From: Niastella yeongjuensis
GTDB taxonomy: Bacteria; Bacteroidota; Bacteroidia; Chitinophagales; Chitinophagaceae
Direction of reading: 5' to 3'
Assembly: GCF_900110245.1 (NCBI RefSeq)
Contig: NZ_FOCZ01000001.1
Location: 930,001 to 994,000, forward strand
DNA length: 64,000 bases
In this document: positions 34,872 through 43,655 of the stretch, piece after piece
How the letters are laid out: the number at the start of each line of letters is the position of its first letter
How positions within the stretch are numbered: the stretch's first letter is position 1
Made by a program: the position numbers and the translations under genes
Notes under the pieces: generated by a model
Told to the model about the DNA's origin: nothing
The model's database searches: none
What the model saw: only the letters and a program-made list of their open reading frames with translations

Positions 34872-37800
34872 ATGAAAATTCTGCGCTTTGTCATTGCAGT
34901 GCTGGTATTACAGGCTGTCTTCCTGCCTGTACTGGCACAGGAAATTTTAGTGACCGGTAAGATAAATGCTAAAACCGGAGAGCCGCTGATGGGGGCCACA
35001 GTAGCCATTAAAGGGTCTAATGTTGCTACTACAACCGATGCCGGCGGTAACTTCTCCATTCATGTTCCCAACCGTAAAGTTTTATTGGTAGTTTCTTATG
35101 TTGGCATGAACAACAAGGAGGTGACTATTCCCGAAAGCGGTGCTATTAACGTACAAATGGAAGATGTAGGGGCAATGGGCCTCGATGAGGTAGTGGTAGT
35201 TGGATATGGTACTGCCAGTAAAAAAGTAGTTACGGGCGCCATTTCCAGCGTAAAAGCCAAAGACCTGGAAAATGTTCCCAGCAACCGTATTGAACAATCC
35301 CTGCAGGGAAGGGTGGCCGGTGTAACCATTGCTGCAAACAGCGGGCAGCCCGGTTCTGCTTCTACCATCAGGGTGCGTGGTGTTACTACCTTTTATAATA
35401 AGGATAGCGAAGGAGGTAACAATCCGCTATGGGTGGTTGATGGTGTAGTGGTTGATCAAAACGGAATTGGTTACCTGAATCAAAGCGACATTGAATCAAT
35501 TGAAGTATTGAAAGATGCTGCCTCTGCTGCCATTTATGGAACCCGCGCCGCTACCGGGGTAATTCTGGTTACCACCAAAAAAGGAAAAAGCGGTAAGCTT
35601 ACCGTAAACTACAATGGCTTTTATGGCATTTCCCGGGCCGCCAAAAAGCTTGACCTGTTAAATGCTACCCAGTATGCAACGATCATGAATGAAAAACAAG
35701 TGAATGGCGGTGACACCTTATTGTTTCGCGACCCCAACTCACTGGGCGCCGGTACCAACTGGCAGGATGCGATCTTTAATGATAAAGCAGCCCGCTTTTC
35801 GCATGAGTTGAGCATGAGCGGCGGAACTGACAGATCAACCTTTTATTTATCATTCGGGTACCAGGACCAGGAAGGTATTGTGGCCGGTCCTATTTCAAAT
35901 TATACCCGTAAGAACATCCGCCTCAACTCAACACACAAAATTTCCAGCATCTTTACGTTTGGCGAAGCGGTAGGCTATTCGCATCAAAAAACCGTTGGCC
36001 TGGGTAATACCAACAGTGAATTTGGTGGTCCATTGGCATCAGCTATCAACCTCGATCCTGTTACGCCACTGGTAGTAACCGATCCGGCCATTGCGAAAAA
36101 CAACCCCTACAGCAATAACCCGGTAATCAAGGATGGCAACGGAAATCCTTACGGCATCTCAAACTATGTAGGCCAGGAAATGACAAACCCTGCTGCATAC
36201 ATTCAAACCAAACTGGGGCAGTATAACTGGTCAGATGATTTTGTAGGCAATACCTACCTCGAAGCAGCCCTTGGCAAACATTTTAAAGTAAGAACAACGC
36301 TGGGTGGTAAATTATCTTATTGGGGATACCAGGGTTTTACCCCGGTATATTACCTCAGCGCAACTTCAAATGCCAATAAGAATACCTATAATAAAGAGAA
36401 CCAGAATAGCTTAAACTGGAACATTGAAAACACATTAACGTATACCAATAGTTTCAAAAAACATAATGTAACTGTATTATTGGGGCAGGGTGCTTATGTG
36501 GAAAACCTTGGTGGCAAATCTACAATTGCCTTAAACAATTTGCCTATTACCAGTTATCGGGATGCCTCGTTTAGTTTCGATATTTCGCAGGCAAACAGAT
36601 CTCAAACATCACAGGATTTCGCTAAACACAAATTGTCTTCTCTGTTTGGCCGGTTGAACTATAACTACGACGAGAAATACCTGTTCACCGGTATTCTCAG
36701 AAGAGATGGTTCGTCAAGATTTTCATTGAAGAACAAATATGGCGTGTTCCCGTCCTTTTCAATGGGGTGGAATGTTACCAATGAAGAATTCTGGCCCTCG
36801 AACAAGGTCATCGACCGGTTAAAGATCAGAGGTGGTTATGGCGTAGTAGGTAATGATGCCATCAGAAACTTTGGTTACCTGGCGGTTGTAAACGGTGGCT
36901 ATAATTATACCCTTGGTACATCAGATGCCATTACCACCGGGTATTCACCGGAGTCGCTCGGTAACCCCGATCTGCGTTGGGAAGAAACCTCACAAACCAA
37001 CATTGGTTTCGAAGCGCAGTTGATCAAGTCCCTTACACTGAATGTTGACTGGTTCATCAAAAAAACCAACGGCATCTTACGTCCGGTTACTATACCAGGT
37101 TATGTAGGAGTACCCATTTCGCCGGTAGCCAATATTGCCGACATGGAAAACAAAGGGATCGATGTGGAACTGGGATATCGGAAAAGTATAGGTGAGTTTA
37201 ATTTAGGTGTGAATGCCAACTTTTCTTACCTGAAAAATAAGGTTACCTATGTTGCATCAGATGTCAATTTTGTGCCTGGTGATGCCACTTTCCAAACAAT
37301 GGGTACTGTTACCCGTATAGAAAAGGGACAGTCGTACAATACCTTCTTTGGTTTTCAGACAGCTGGTGTTTTTCAAAACCAGACCGAGATCGACAATTAT
37401 ATAAATAAGAATGGCGAGAAGATTCAGCCCGATGCCAAACCCGGTGATTTTAAATGGGTAGATGTAAATGGTGATGGCAAGTTTACTGCAGATAATCTCG
37501 ATAAGACGTATCTCGGTAACAGCATTCCCAAATACACATTCGGCCTGACCCTTAATGGTAGTTATAAATCATTCGACATCATGATGTTCTTTCAGGGAAC
37601 GGCTGGCAGCAAAATCTTCCAGGGACTGCGCAGGTTGGATATTGGCAATGCCAACTATCAAACTAAAGTATTGGGTCGGTGGACAGGTGAAGGCACTTCC
37701 AATTCCTTTGCCCGGTTATCAACCAAGGACCCTAATGGAAACTTCTCCAGTATGTCGGATTTCTATCTCGAAAAAGGTGACTATGCCCGCTTTAAATTGT

Positions 37801-38006
37801 TACAGCTTGGTTATTCATTGCCTGAAAGACTTACCAGCAAGATCAGGGCTAACAGGTTGCGTGTATACCTGACGGCAGAGAATCTGTTCACCATAACTGG
37901 TTATACCGGTTATGATCCTGAGATTGGTGGAACTGTATTTGGGATTGATAAAGGAGTATATCCACAGGCCCGTTCATTTATTGGCGGTGTTCAATTGACG
38001 TTCTAA
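34872..38006 (+). CDS. SusC/RagA-type TonB-dependent outer-membrane transporter
   Basis: A 1044-residue protein: signal peptide (MKILRFVIAVLVLQAVFLPVLAQ), a carboxypeptidase-D-like regulatory domain (GKINAKTGEPLMGATVAIKG), the RagA-type TonB box region (LDEVVVVGYGT), a plug (SLQGRVAGVTI, IRVRGVTTF, VVDGVVV, IYGTRAATGVILVTTKKGK) and a 22-strand barrel ending GGVQLTF. It imports oligosaccharides captured by the downstream SusD. ATG at 34872 is used rather than TTG at 34866. Its susD partner begins 26 bases after its stop. Confidence 0.95.
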   Translation: MKILRFVIAVLVLQAVFLPVLAQEILVTGKINAKTGEPLMGATVAIKGSNVATTTDAGGNFSIHVPNRKVLLVVSYVGMNNKEVTIPESGAINVQMEDVGAMGLDEVVVVGYGTASKKVVTGAISSVKAKDLENVPSNRIEQSLQGRVAGVTIAANSGQPGSASTIRVRGVTTFYNKDSEGGNNPLWVVDGVVVDQNGIGYLNQSDIESIEVLKDAASAAIYGTRAATGVILVTTKKGKSGKLTVNYNGFYGISRAAKKLDLLNATQYATIMNEKQVNGGDTLLFRDPNSLGAGTNWQDAIFNDKAARFSHELSMSGGTDRSTFYLSFGYQDQEGIVAGPISNYTRKNIRLNSTHKISSIFTFGEAVGYSHQKTVGLGNTNSEFGGPLASAINLDPVTPLVVTDPAIAKNNPYSNNPVIKDGNGNPYGISNYVGQEMTNPAAYIQTKLGQYNWSDDFVGNTYLEAALGKHFKVRTTLGGKLSYWGYQGFTPVYYLSATSNANKNTYNKENQNSLNWNIENTLTYTNSFKKHNVTVLLGQGAYVENLGGKSTIALNNLPITSYRDASFSFDISQANRSQTSQDFAKHKLSSLFGRLNYNYDEKYLFTGILRRDGSSRFSLKNKYGVFPSFSMGWNVTNEEFWPSNKVIDRLKIRGGYGVVGNDAIRNFGYLAVVNGGYNYTLGTSDAITTGYSPESLGNPDLRWEETSQTNIGFEAQLIKSLTLNVDWFIKKTNGILRPVTIPGYVGVPISPVANIADMENKGIDVELGYRKSIGEFNLGVNANFSYLKNKVTYVASDVNFVPGDATFQTMGTVTRIEKGQSYNTFFGFQTAGVFQNQTEIDNYINKNGEKIQPDAKPGDFKWVDVNGDGKFTADNLDKTYLGNSIPKYTFGLTLNGSYKSFDIMMFFQGTAGSKIFQGLRRLDIGNANYQTKVLGRWTGEGTSNSFARLSTKDPNGNFSSMSDFYLEKGDYARFKLLQLGYSLPERLTSKIRANRLRVYLTAENLFTITGYTGYDPEIGGTVFGIDKGVYPQARSFIGGVQLTF

Positions 38007-38032
38007 TTATTCACCAATTTAATTAACAGGTT

Positions 38033-39547
38033 ATGCGTACAATAAAAATAAACTATATACTAACAGCAGTTATTTCGATAATTACCCTGGCAGCTTGTAA
38101 AAAAAGCTTTGTTGATATACAGCCAGAAGGACAGTTTGTGGAAGAGACCTTTTATAAAGATAAAGACCAGGCATATTGGGCATTGGTGGGGGTGTATGAT
38201 CCGTTGAGAAAGAATTCAGGCGGCTTCGAGAACATGCTGGCCCTTTTGAACAGCGGGTCCGATGATCATTATTGTGGTGGTGGTAATGCCACAGACGGCA
38301 ACCAGTTGCAAACATTTTCAACCTATACCATTACCTCGAACTTAATGGCTCCCAGCTACTGGAACGATCCTTATCAGGGCATTTACAGGGCCAACAACCT
38401 GTTGTTGAAAATGCCGGCAATCCCTGCCATGGATGATACATTAAAAAACAGGTATGCCGCGGAGGCCAAAGCATTGCGTGCCTTTTATTATTTTAACCTG
38501 GTACGTATGTTCAAAAACATACCGCTGGTTCTGGAGCCACTGACCCTTAAGACGCTGCATGATCCTGAACAGGTAAAACCGGAACAGATATATGCACAGA
38601 TAGAAAAAGACCTTACCGAAGCAATTCCGGTACTGCCTGTAAAAGTTGCCACCAGTGAGTCTGGCCGTTTTACCAAAGGTGCAGCCATGGCATTGTTGGG
38701 AAAAGTATACCTCTATGAAAATAAGAACACGCTGGCTGTTCAGCAACTGGTAGAAGTGAATGGTCCAACGCCTGGCGCAGCCAGCCCATTGGGTTATAGA
38801 CTTCTTGGTAAATTCGATTCTCTATGGATACCTGCGAACAAGTTTAATGCGGAATCAATTTTGGAAGAAACACATAGCGCTGGTGGTAACTCCGATTGGG
38901 GTTTTTGGGGCAGTGGCAAGGATGAAGGCAATACGGCGAATGTACAGGCTGGTCCAAGAAGTTATGAAAGATTGGATAATTCAGCGCCAGACCTGGCCTC
39001 GGGCTGGAGCTTTATGGTGTTTACTCAGAATTTTTATGACTTTATAAAAAATGATCCGCGCAAGGATGCCACTTTAATGGATCTGAAGGTATTGCAAACA
39101 CAAGGCCATATCAAATACGTTTCGGGTTATTTGAATACCGGTTACTTCCTGAATAAATTTCTGCCGCGTAAAGATGATGTATCAAAAGGTGCAGGAGCCT
39201 CTGAGCTGAACTATCGCCAGGATACCTATATTATTCGCCTGGCCGATACCTATTTAATGGAGGCAGAAGCATTGGGTGGTACCGGCGCCAGGGCGCAGGC
39301 ATTACTGGATGCGGTAAGAGACCGTGTGGGATTGCCACATGTACCGGTGACCATAGATGCTATTAAAAACGAACGCCGGGCTGAACTCGCCGGTGAAGGA
39401 CATCGTTGGTTCGACCTGGTAAGATGGGGAGATGCGCCAACTGTATTAGGAGGAAGAGGTTTTGTGAAAGGGAAGCATGAAATATTCCCGATTCCTTTTA
39501 CAGAAACACAGGGAACAAAAATTAAACAGAACCCCCTTTATAATTAG
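38033..39547 (+). CDS. SusD/RagB-type surface glycan-binding lipoprotein
   Basis: A 504-residue protein with a lipoprotein signal (lipobox LAAC, Cys22, followed by KK). Tetratricopeptide-like helices typical of SusD are visible (YAAEAKALRAFYYFNLVRMFKNIPLV, EQIYAQIEKDLTEAIPVLP, TKGAAMALLGKVYLY), with the C-terminal SusD motif RRAELAGEGHRWFDLVRWG and FPIPFTE. It forms the lid of the SusC transporter. It directly follows susC and is followed by a terminator-like stem-loop before the GH30 genes. Confidence 0.95.
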   Translation: MRTIKINYILTAVISIITLAACKKSFVDIQPEGQFVEETFYKDKDQAYWALVGVYDPLRKNSGGFENMLALLNSGSDDHYCGGGNATDGNQLQTFSTYTITSNLMAPSYWNDPYQGIYRANNLLLKMPAIPAMDDTLKNRYAAEAKALRAFYYFNLVRMFKNIPLVLEPLTLKTLHDPEQVKPEQIYAQIEKDLTEAIPVLPVKVATSESGRFTKGAAMALLGKVYLYENKNTLAVQQLVEVNGPTPGAASPLGYRLLGKFDSLWIPANKFNAESILEETHSAGGNSDWGFWGSGKDEGNTANVQAGPRSYERLDNSAPDLASGWSFMVFTQNFYDFIKNDPRKDATLMDLKVLQTQGHIKYVSGYLNTGYFLNKFLPRKDDVSKGAGASELNYRQDTYIIRLADTYLMEAEALGGTGARAQALLDAVRDRVGLPHVPVTIDAIKNERRAELAGEGHRWFDLVRWGDAPTVLGGRGFVKGKHEIFPIPFTETQGTKIKQNPLYN

Positions 39548-39593
39548 CGGAAAATAAACAATTGACCTGTCGGGTACGCCATTAGATCCTTCC

Positions 39594-39631
39594 CTGTCAG
39601 TTTTCTGATGCGTGCCTGACAGTTCTTTTTT
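39594..39631 (+). terminator. Terminator-like stem-loop between susD and GH30
   Basis: CTGTCAG (39594-39600) pairs perfectly with CTGACAG (39616-39622), followed by TTCTTTTTT. It may reduce transcription of the GH30 genes relative to susCD rather than end it fully. Confidence 0.7.
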
Positions 39632-39678
39632 GCGAAACTTACCCGATGGTATCTTCTTAAAAAATATAGCCACATTTT

Positions 39679-41106
39679 ATGTTTAACCCTGTAGTACTGT
39701 TGTTTTGTATAATGCTTGGCGGCAACTGTAAGAAGAATAATGAAAAGGAAAATCCACCGCCACCCCCCGACCCACCGGTTGCCAATGAGGTGCTCTTTTA
39801 TTTAACCCGTGGCGATCGGGACGTGTTATTTAACAGGCAAAACGTAAAGCTGGTGTTTTCGGGTACTGGTAGTGCCTCCACTACCATAGAAGTAGATACC
39901 ACGCAAACCTTTCAATCGATCGACGGCTTTGGGTATACGCTAACCGGCGGAAGCGCCTCTCTTTTAAATTCCCTGCCCGCTACAACCCTTGATCCATTAT
40001 TGAAGGAGCTTTTTTTGTGGGACAGTACCAACATCGGTGTAAGTTATTTGCGTATTAGTATTGGGGCATCGGACCTTAGTGCTTCAACGTTTACCTACGA
40101 CGATATGCCTGCAGGCCAAACCGATAGCAACCTGGTCAACTTTAGCATTGACAAAGAAAAACAGGACCTGATCCCTATTCTGAAAAAGATCGTTGCATTA
40201 AATCCGGCTATTAAAATATTAGGTTCACCCTGGTCGGCACCGGTATGGATGAAGACCAACGACAGTTTTAAAGGCGGCAGCCTGAAGCCGGAGTATTATG
40301 CAGCCTATGCCAACTATTTTGTAAAGTACATACAGGCCATGAAGGCAGAAGGCATTCCCATCGATGCCATTACGCCACAGAACGAACCATTGCATGGCGG
40401 CAACAATCCCAGCATGGTGATGCAGGCCAATGAACAGACGACGTTCATCAAAAATAATTTGGGGCCAGCTTTTGCAGCAGCTGGCATAAACACTAAGATC
40501 ATTGCCTACGATCACAATGCAGACCGGCCCGATTATCCGCTTACTGTATTAAACGATGCAGCAGCAAATCCTTATGTAAATGGCTCGGCATTTCACCTGT
40601 ATGGTGGCAGTATAACGGCGCTTACTCAGGTACATGAAGCACATCCCGACAAACATGTTTACTTTACTGAACAATGGGTAGGTGGCCCGGGTAATTTCCC
40701 CGGCGATCTAAAATGGCATGTAGAAAACCTGATCATTGGCGCTACCCGTAACTGGAGCCGGAATGTATTGGAATGGAACCTGGCCGCAGATCCCGGTTAT
40801 CAACCGCATACACCCGGCGGGTGTACCACCTGTTTGGGCGCACTGACCATCAGTTCAACCGTTACAAGAAATGTATCATATTACATTATAGCACATGCGA
40901 GTAAATTTGTTCGACCCGGTTCGGTGCGAATAGGGTCAAAAGATGCCGGTTCAATTGTAACGGTAGCGTTCAGGAACCCGGAAGGCAAAAAAGTTTTGAT
41001 AGCTTTGAATAAAGGGTCCAATACGGAATCCTTCAACATAAAATTCAATGGCAAAATGGTAACTACCAGCCTGAATGGTGGCGCCGTAGGAACATATGTA
41101 TGGTAA
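39679..41106 (+). CDS. GH30 family glycosidase lipoprotein (probable beta-1,6-glucanase type)
   Basis: A 475-residue protein with a short lipoprotein signal (Cys near residue 17, CKKN), then a proline-rich linker (PPPPPDPP). The GH30 barrel has QSIDGFGYTLTGGSA, SPWSAPVWMKT, the acid/base Glu236 (TPQNEPLHGG) and the nucleophile Glu331 (YFTEQWVG); the side beta-domain is at the C-terminus. A surface-anchored endo-acting enzyme in a SusCD locus fits GH30_3, which cleaves beta-1,6-glucan. Subfamily is inferred, not proved. It overlaps the next reading frame slightly. Confidence 0.88.
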   Translation: MFNPVVLLFCIMLGGNCKKNNEKENPPPPPDPPVANEVLFYLTRGDRDVLFNRQNVKLVFSGTGSASTTIEVDTTQTFQSIDGFGYTLTGGSASLLNSLPATTLDPLLKELFLWDSTNIGVSYLRISIGASDLSASTFTYDDMPAGQTDSNLVNFSIDKEKQDLIPILKKIVALNPAIKILGSPWSAPVWMKTNDSFKGGSLKPEYYAAYANYFVKYIQAMKAEGIPIDAITPQNEPLHGGNNPSMVMQANEQTTFIKNNLGPAFAAAGINTKIIAYDHNADRPDYPLTVLNDAAANPYVNGSAFHLYGGSITALTQVHEAHPDKHVYFTEQWVGGPGNFPGDLKWHVENLIIGATRNWSRNVLEWNLAADPGYQPHTPGGCTTCLGALTISSTVTRNVSYYIIAHASKFVRPGSVRIGSKDAGSIVTVAFRNPEGKKVLIALNKGSNTESFNIKFNGKMVTTSLNGGAVGTYVW

Positions 41107-41126
41107 ACTGTAAAATTGATATAAAG

Positions 41127-42587
41127 ATGATGAAATATGCTGTCCCGTTTTTAATTTTCCTTACCCAGGTTTTCAATGCCCAGGCGCAGAAAACGACCGT
41201 TAAGGCTTATCCGAAACCTTCCTATAAAACTATTACGGTTTATACCACAGCTGAGAAAACCGATTACCGGCTTTCGAAAACAGCGACCCTTACCCTTACG
41301 CCATTTGGTCAGCCATTGGAAACACAACCCTGTGTATTCATTGATGACACAAAAAAGTTTCAAACCATTACCGGCATAGGTGGCGCTATTACCGATGCCA
41401 GCGCGGAAACATTAGCCAAATTGCCGGCGGCAGCCCAGGAAGAGCTGATAAATGCCTATTACAGCGCCGATAAAGGAATTGGATATTCGCTCATAAGAAC
41501 GAATATGAACAGTTGCGATTTTTCAAGTGACACCTACACGTATGTTGCCGACAACGATGCGGCACTTAAGACATTCAATGTAACGCACGATGAAAAGTAT
41601 CGCATTCCCATGATTAAAAAGGCAATGGCAGCAGCAGGTGGTAAACTGCCCTTATTCATCAGCCCCTGGAGCCCGCCAGCCTGGATGAAAGACAACAACG
41701 ATATGTTACATGGTGGCAAGCTGAAAGAAGAATTCAAACAAAGCTGGGCCAATTACTATGTAAAGTATATCAAGACCTATGAAAGCAAAGGAATTCCTGT
41801 ATGGGGCTTAACAGTACAGAACGAACCCATGGCCAAACAAAAATGGGAGTCATGTATTTTTTCCGCTGAAGAAGAAAGGGATTTTATTAAAAAATATTTA
41901 GGACCCACCCTGCAACAACAGGGATTGAGCAGTAAAAAACTTATTGCCTGGGACCATAACCGTGACTTGTTGTATCAAAGGGCTACTACCATTCTCAATG
42001 ATCCAGCGGCTGCCAAATATGTATGGGGGCTTGGGTATCACTGGTACGAAACCTGGACTGGCAGTGCCATGCAATTTGATAACCTGAGAAGAGTGCACGA
42101 AACGTTTCCCGATAAGAACCTGGTCTTTACCGAAGGTTGCGTTGAGAAATTTGATCTCGGCCGCATAGAGTCATGGTCAATTGGCGAGCGATATGGCTTT
42201 TCCATGGTAAATGATTTCAACAGTGGTACCTGCGCCTGGACCGACTGGAATGTATTGCTCGATGAGACCGGCGGCCCCAACCATGTTGGCAACTTCTGTT
42301 TTGCCCCCGTGCATGCCGATACAAAGTCGGGTAAGTTGATCTATACAAATGCCTACTATTATTTAGGACACTTTTCGAAGTTTGTAAAAGCGGGGGCCAG
42401 CAGAATAGGCACCGCCAGCAGCCGCGATAAACTTTCTACAACGGCATTTATTAATCCGGATGGTAAAATGATAGTGGTGGTGTTGAATCTGTCGAATGAT
42501 GAGGTGGCGTACAAGGTGTGGTTTCAGGGTAATGCTGCAGATGTAACCAGTTTGCCGCATTCAATAGCAACGTTGGTAATTGAATAG
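41127..42587 (+). CDS. Second GH30 family glycosidase, secreted
   Basis: A 486-residue protein with a signal peptide cleaved near AQAQ (no lipobox cysteine), so probably periplasmic. The GH30 signatures are FQTITGIGGAITDASAE, FISPWSPPAWMKDNND, the acid/base Glu233 (TVQNEPMAKQ) and the nucleophile Glu336 (FTEGCVEKF), with the C-terminal beta-domain FVKAGASRIGT. It is a glucosylceramidase-like member; in beta-1,6-glucan loci such paralogues process imported oligosaccharides. ATG 41127 is chosen (ATG 41130 equally possible); ATG 41100 would overlap the previous gene and extend the signal peptide. Confidence 0.9.
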   Translation: MMKYAVPFLIFLTQVFNAQAQKTTVKAYPKPSYKTITVYTTAEKTDYRLSKTATLTLTPFGQPLETQPCVFIDDTKKFQTITGIGGAITDASAETLAKLPAAAQEELINAYYSADKGIGYSLIRTNMNSCDFSSDTYTYVADNDAALKTFNVTHDEKYRIPMIKKAMAAAGGKLPLFISPWSPPAWMKDNNDMLHGGKLKEEFKQSWANYYVKYIKTYESKGIPVWGLTVQNEPMAKQKWESCIFSAEEERDFIKKYLGPTLQQQGLSSKKLIAWDHNRDLLYQRATTILNDPAAAKYVWGLGYHWYETWTGSAMQFDNLRRVHETFPDKNLVFTEGCVEKFDLGRIESWSIGERYGFSMVNDFNSGTCAWTDWNVLLDETGGPNHVGNFCFAPVHADTKSGKLIYTNAYYYLGHFSKFVKAGASRIGTASSRDKLSTTAFINPDGKMIVVVLNLSNDEVAYKVWFQGNAADVTSLPHSIATLVIE

Positions 42588-42621
42588 TAATGTTTTTTCT
42601 ATACAGCATTTAAAAATACAA

Positions 42622-42650
42622 GAGTCCCGCCATGTGGCGGGACTCGCGTT
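42622..42650. terminator. Strong intrinsic terminator at the end of the glucan locus
   Basis: GAGTCCCGCC (42622-42631) pairs perfectly with GGCGGGACTC (42636-42645) around ATGT, then GCGTTTTA. It separates the GH30 operon from the convergent lipoprotein gene. Confidence 0.9.
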
Positions 42651-42674
42651 TTATAAGATAAGTCAAGGGTATGA

Positions 42675-43157
42675 TTAGAATGAAATATAGGTAGTGTTAA
42701 ACTGGCCGTCTTTTACAGTTATACTGTCACCACTGGTAAACGCACTGTATAATACCCCCTCAAATTTACCGGCAACCCTTTTATTTGTTTTATCAAAGGT
42801 GGTAACGGTAATAGAACCGTGGGATCCGGTACTATAACCACTGTAAATTTTATCAGTGGTAAAGGTCGCAACTTGAAGGCCTTTAACAGGAAGTTTTGTA
42901 TTAAGAGCCACAGTGTCTGCGAAATCTACGGTCACATACACCGAGTCTCCAGGAAGTGTTTGGCCGCCAAATACCTCAACATATTTATTCTCTAAACTGG
43001 CTCCAACTAATTTTGGTTTAAAGGCATTGGTGCCAATAGTTGCAGACATTCCAGCAGAAGAACCATTGTCATCTTTGTCTTTTTTACAGCTGGTAACACC
43101 GATGGCTAAGGTCAGGGCAAATGCAGCAGATAATCCTAATAAGCGTTTGTTTTTCAT
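42675..43157 (-). CDS. Small lipoprotein, DUF6252-like
   Basis: A 160-residue protein with a lipoprotein signal (lipobox GVTSC, Cys24, followed by KKDKDD) and a beta-rich mature part (SATIGTNAFKPKLVGASLENKYVEVFG, GSITVTTFDKTNKRVAGKFEGVLY, ITVKDGQFNTTYISF). That arrangement matches DUF6252-type lipoproteins common in Bacteroidota; function unknown. It is transcribed alone, convergent with the glucan locus. Confidence 0.8.
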   Translation of the reverse strand: MKNKRLLGLSAAFALTLAIGVTSCKKDKDDNGSSAGMSATIGTNAFKPKLVGASLENKYVEVFGGQTLPGDSVYVTVDFADTVALNTKLPVKGLQVATFTTDKIYSGYSTGSHGSITVTTFDKTNKRVAGKFEGVLYSAFTSGDSITVKDGQFNTTYISF

Positions 43158-43655
43158 ACTTTGTTTTAAAGGTTATAAAAGTTTTTGGGCATATGAAACG
43201 GGTCAGATTATTATTTATTGTTGGCTGTAATTGCCTTGGTAACTTGATGTTGGCGGTACGCATTTGGAATAGAGAGCGTTTTATATGCCTGCGGCAGGTT
43301 TAAAAAATCTGTGACCTGCACACTTATCGGCAAAAACAACACGCCTATTGCCAAAACTGCACAGTTATCGGTTTTGTGAAATGATATAAAAAAATATTTT
43401 GATCTTGTAGTGTTCAAATAGATCATCGCCTTTCCTTTAAAAAAAAATTTTAATTTTTTTTAGCTGCTGTCATTATTCTGAATAGTGACGGCAGCCCTTT
43501 TACTACTTATACCAGATTTTGAACAGCCCGTTTTTAAGTAAGTTAAAAAACGTACACCGGCTGTATCGATACCGCACACGTATACCCCCTGTTGTTTTAT
43601 AAATCATTGGTTTAGTACATAATAACAGCTGGCATAGTTTCGGTTCCGAAAAATT
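43158..43655. other. Intergenic region, AT-rich, with one orphan stem-loop
   Basis: No gene seen in about 500 bases. It includes an A/T-only stretch near 43435-43461 and a strong stem-loop at 43463-43495 (listed separately). TAGTTTCG near 43635 resembles a -7 element for the ABC permease gene. Confidence 0.45.
43463..43500 (+). terminator. Orphan terminator-like hairpin with no upstream plus-strand gene
   Basis: GCTGCTGTCATTATT pairs with AATAGTGACGGCAGC (two G-U pairs) around a tiny loop, then CCCTTTTA. Since the flanking genes point away from it, it would terminate either an unseen small transcript or antisense read-through. Confidence 0.55.
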
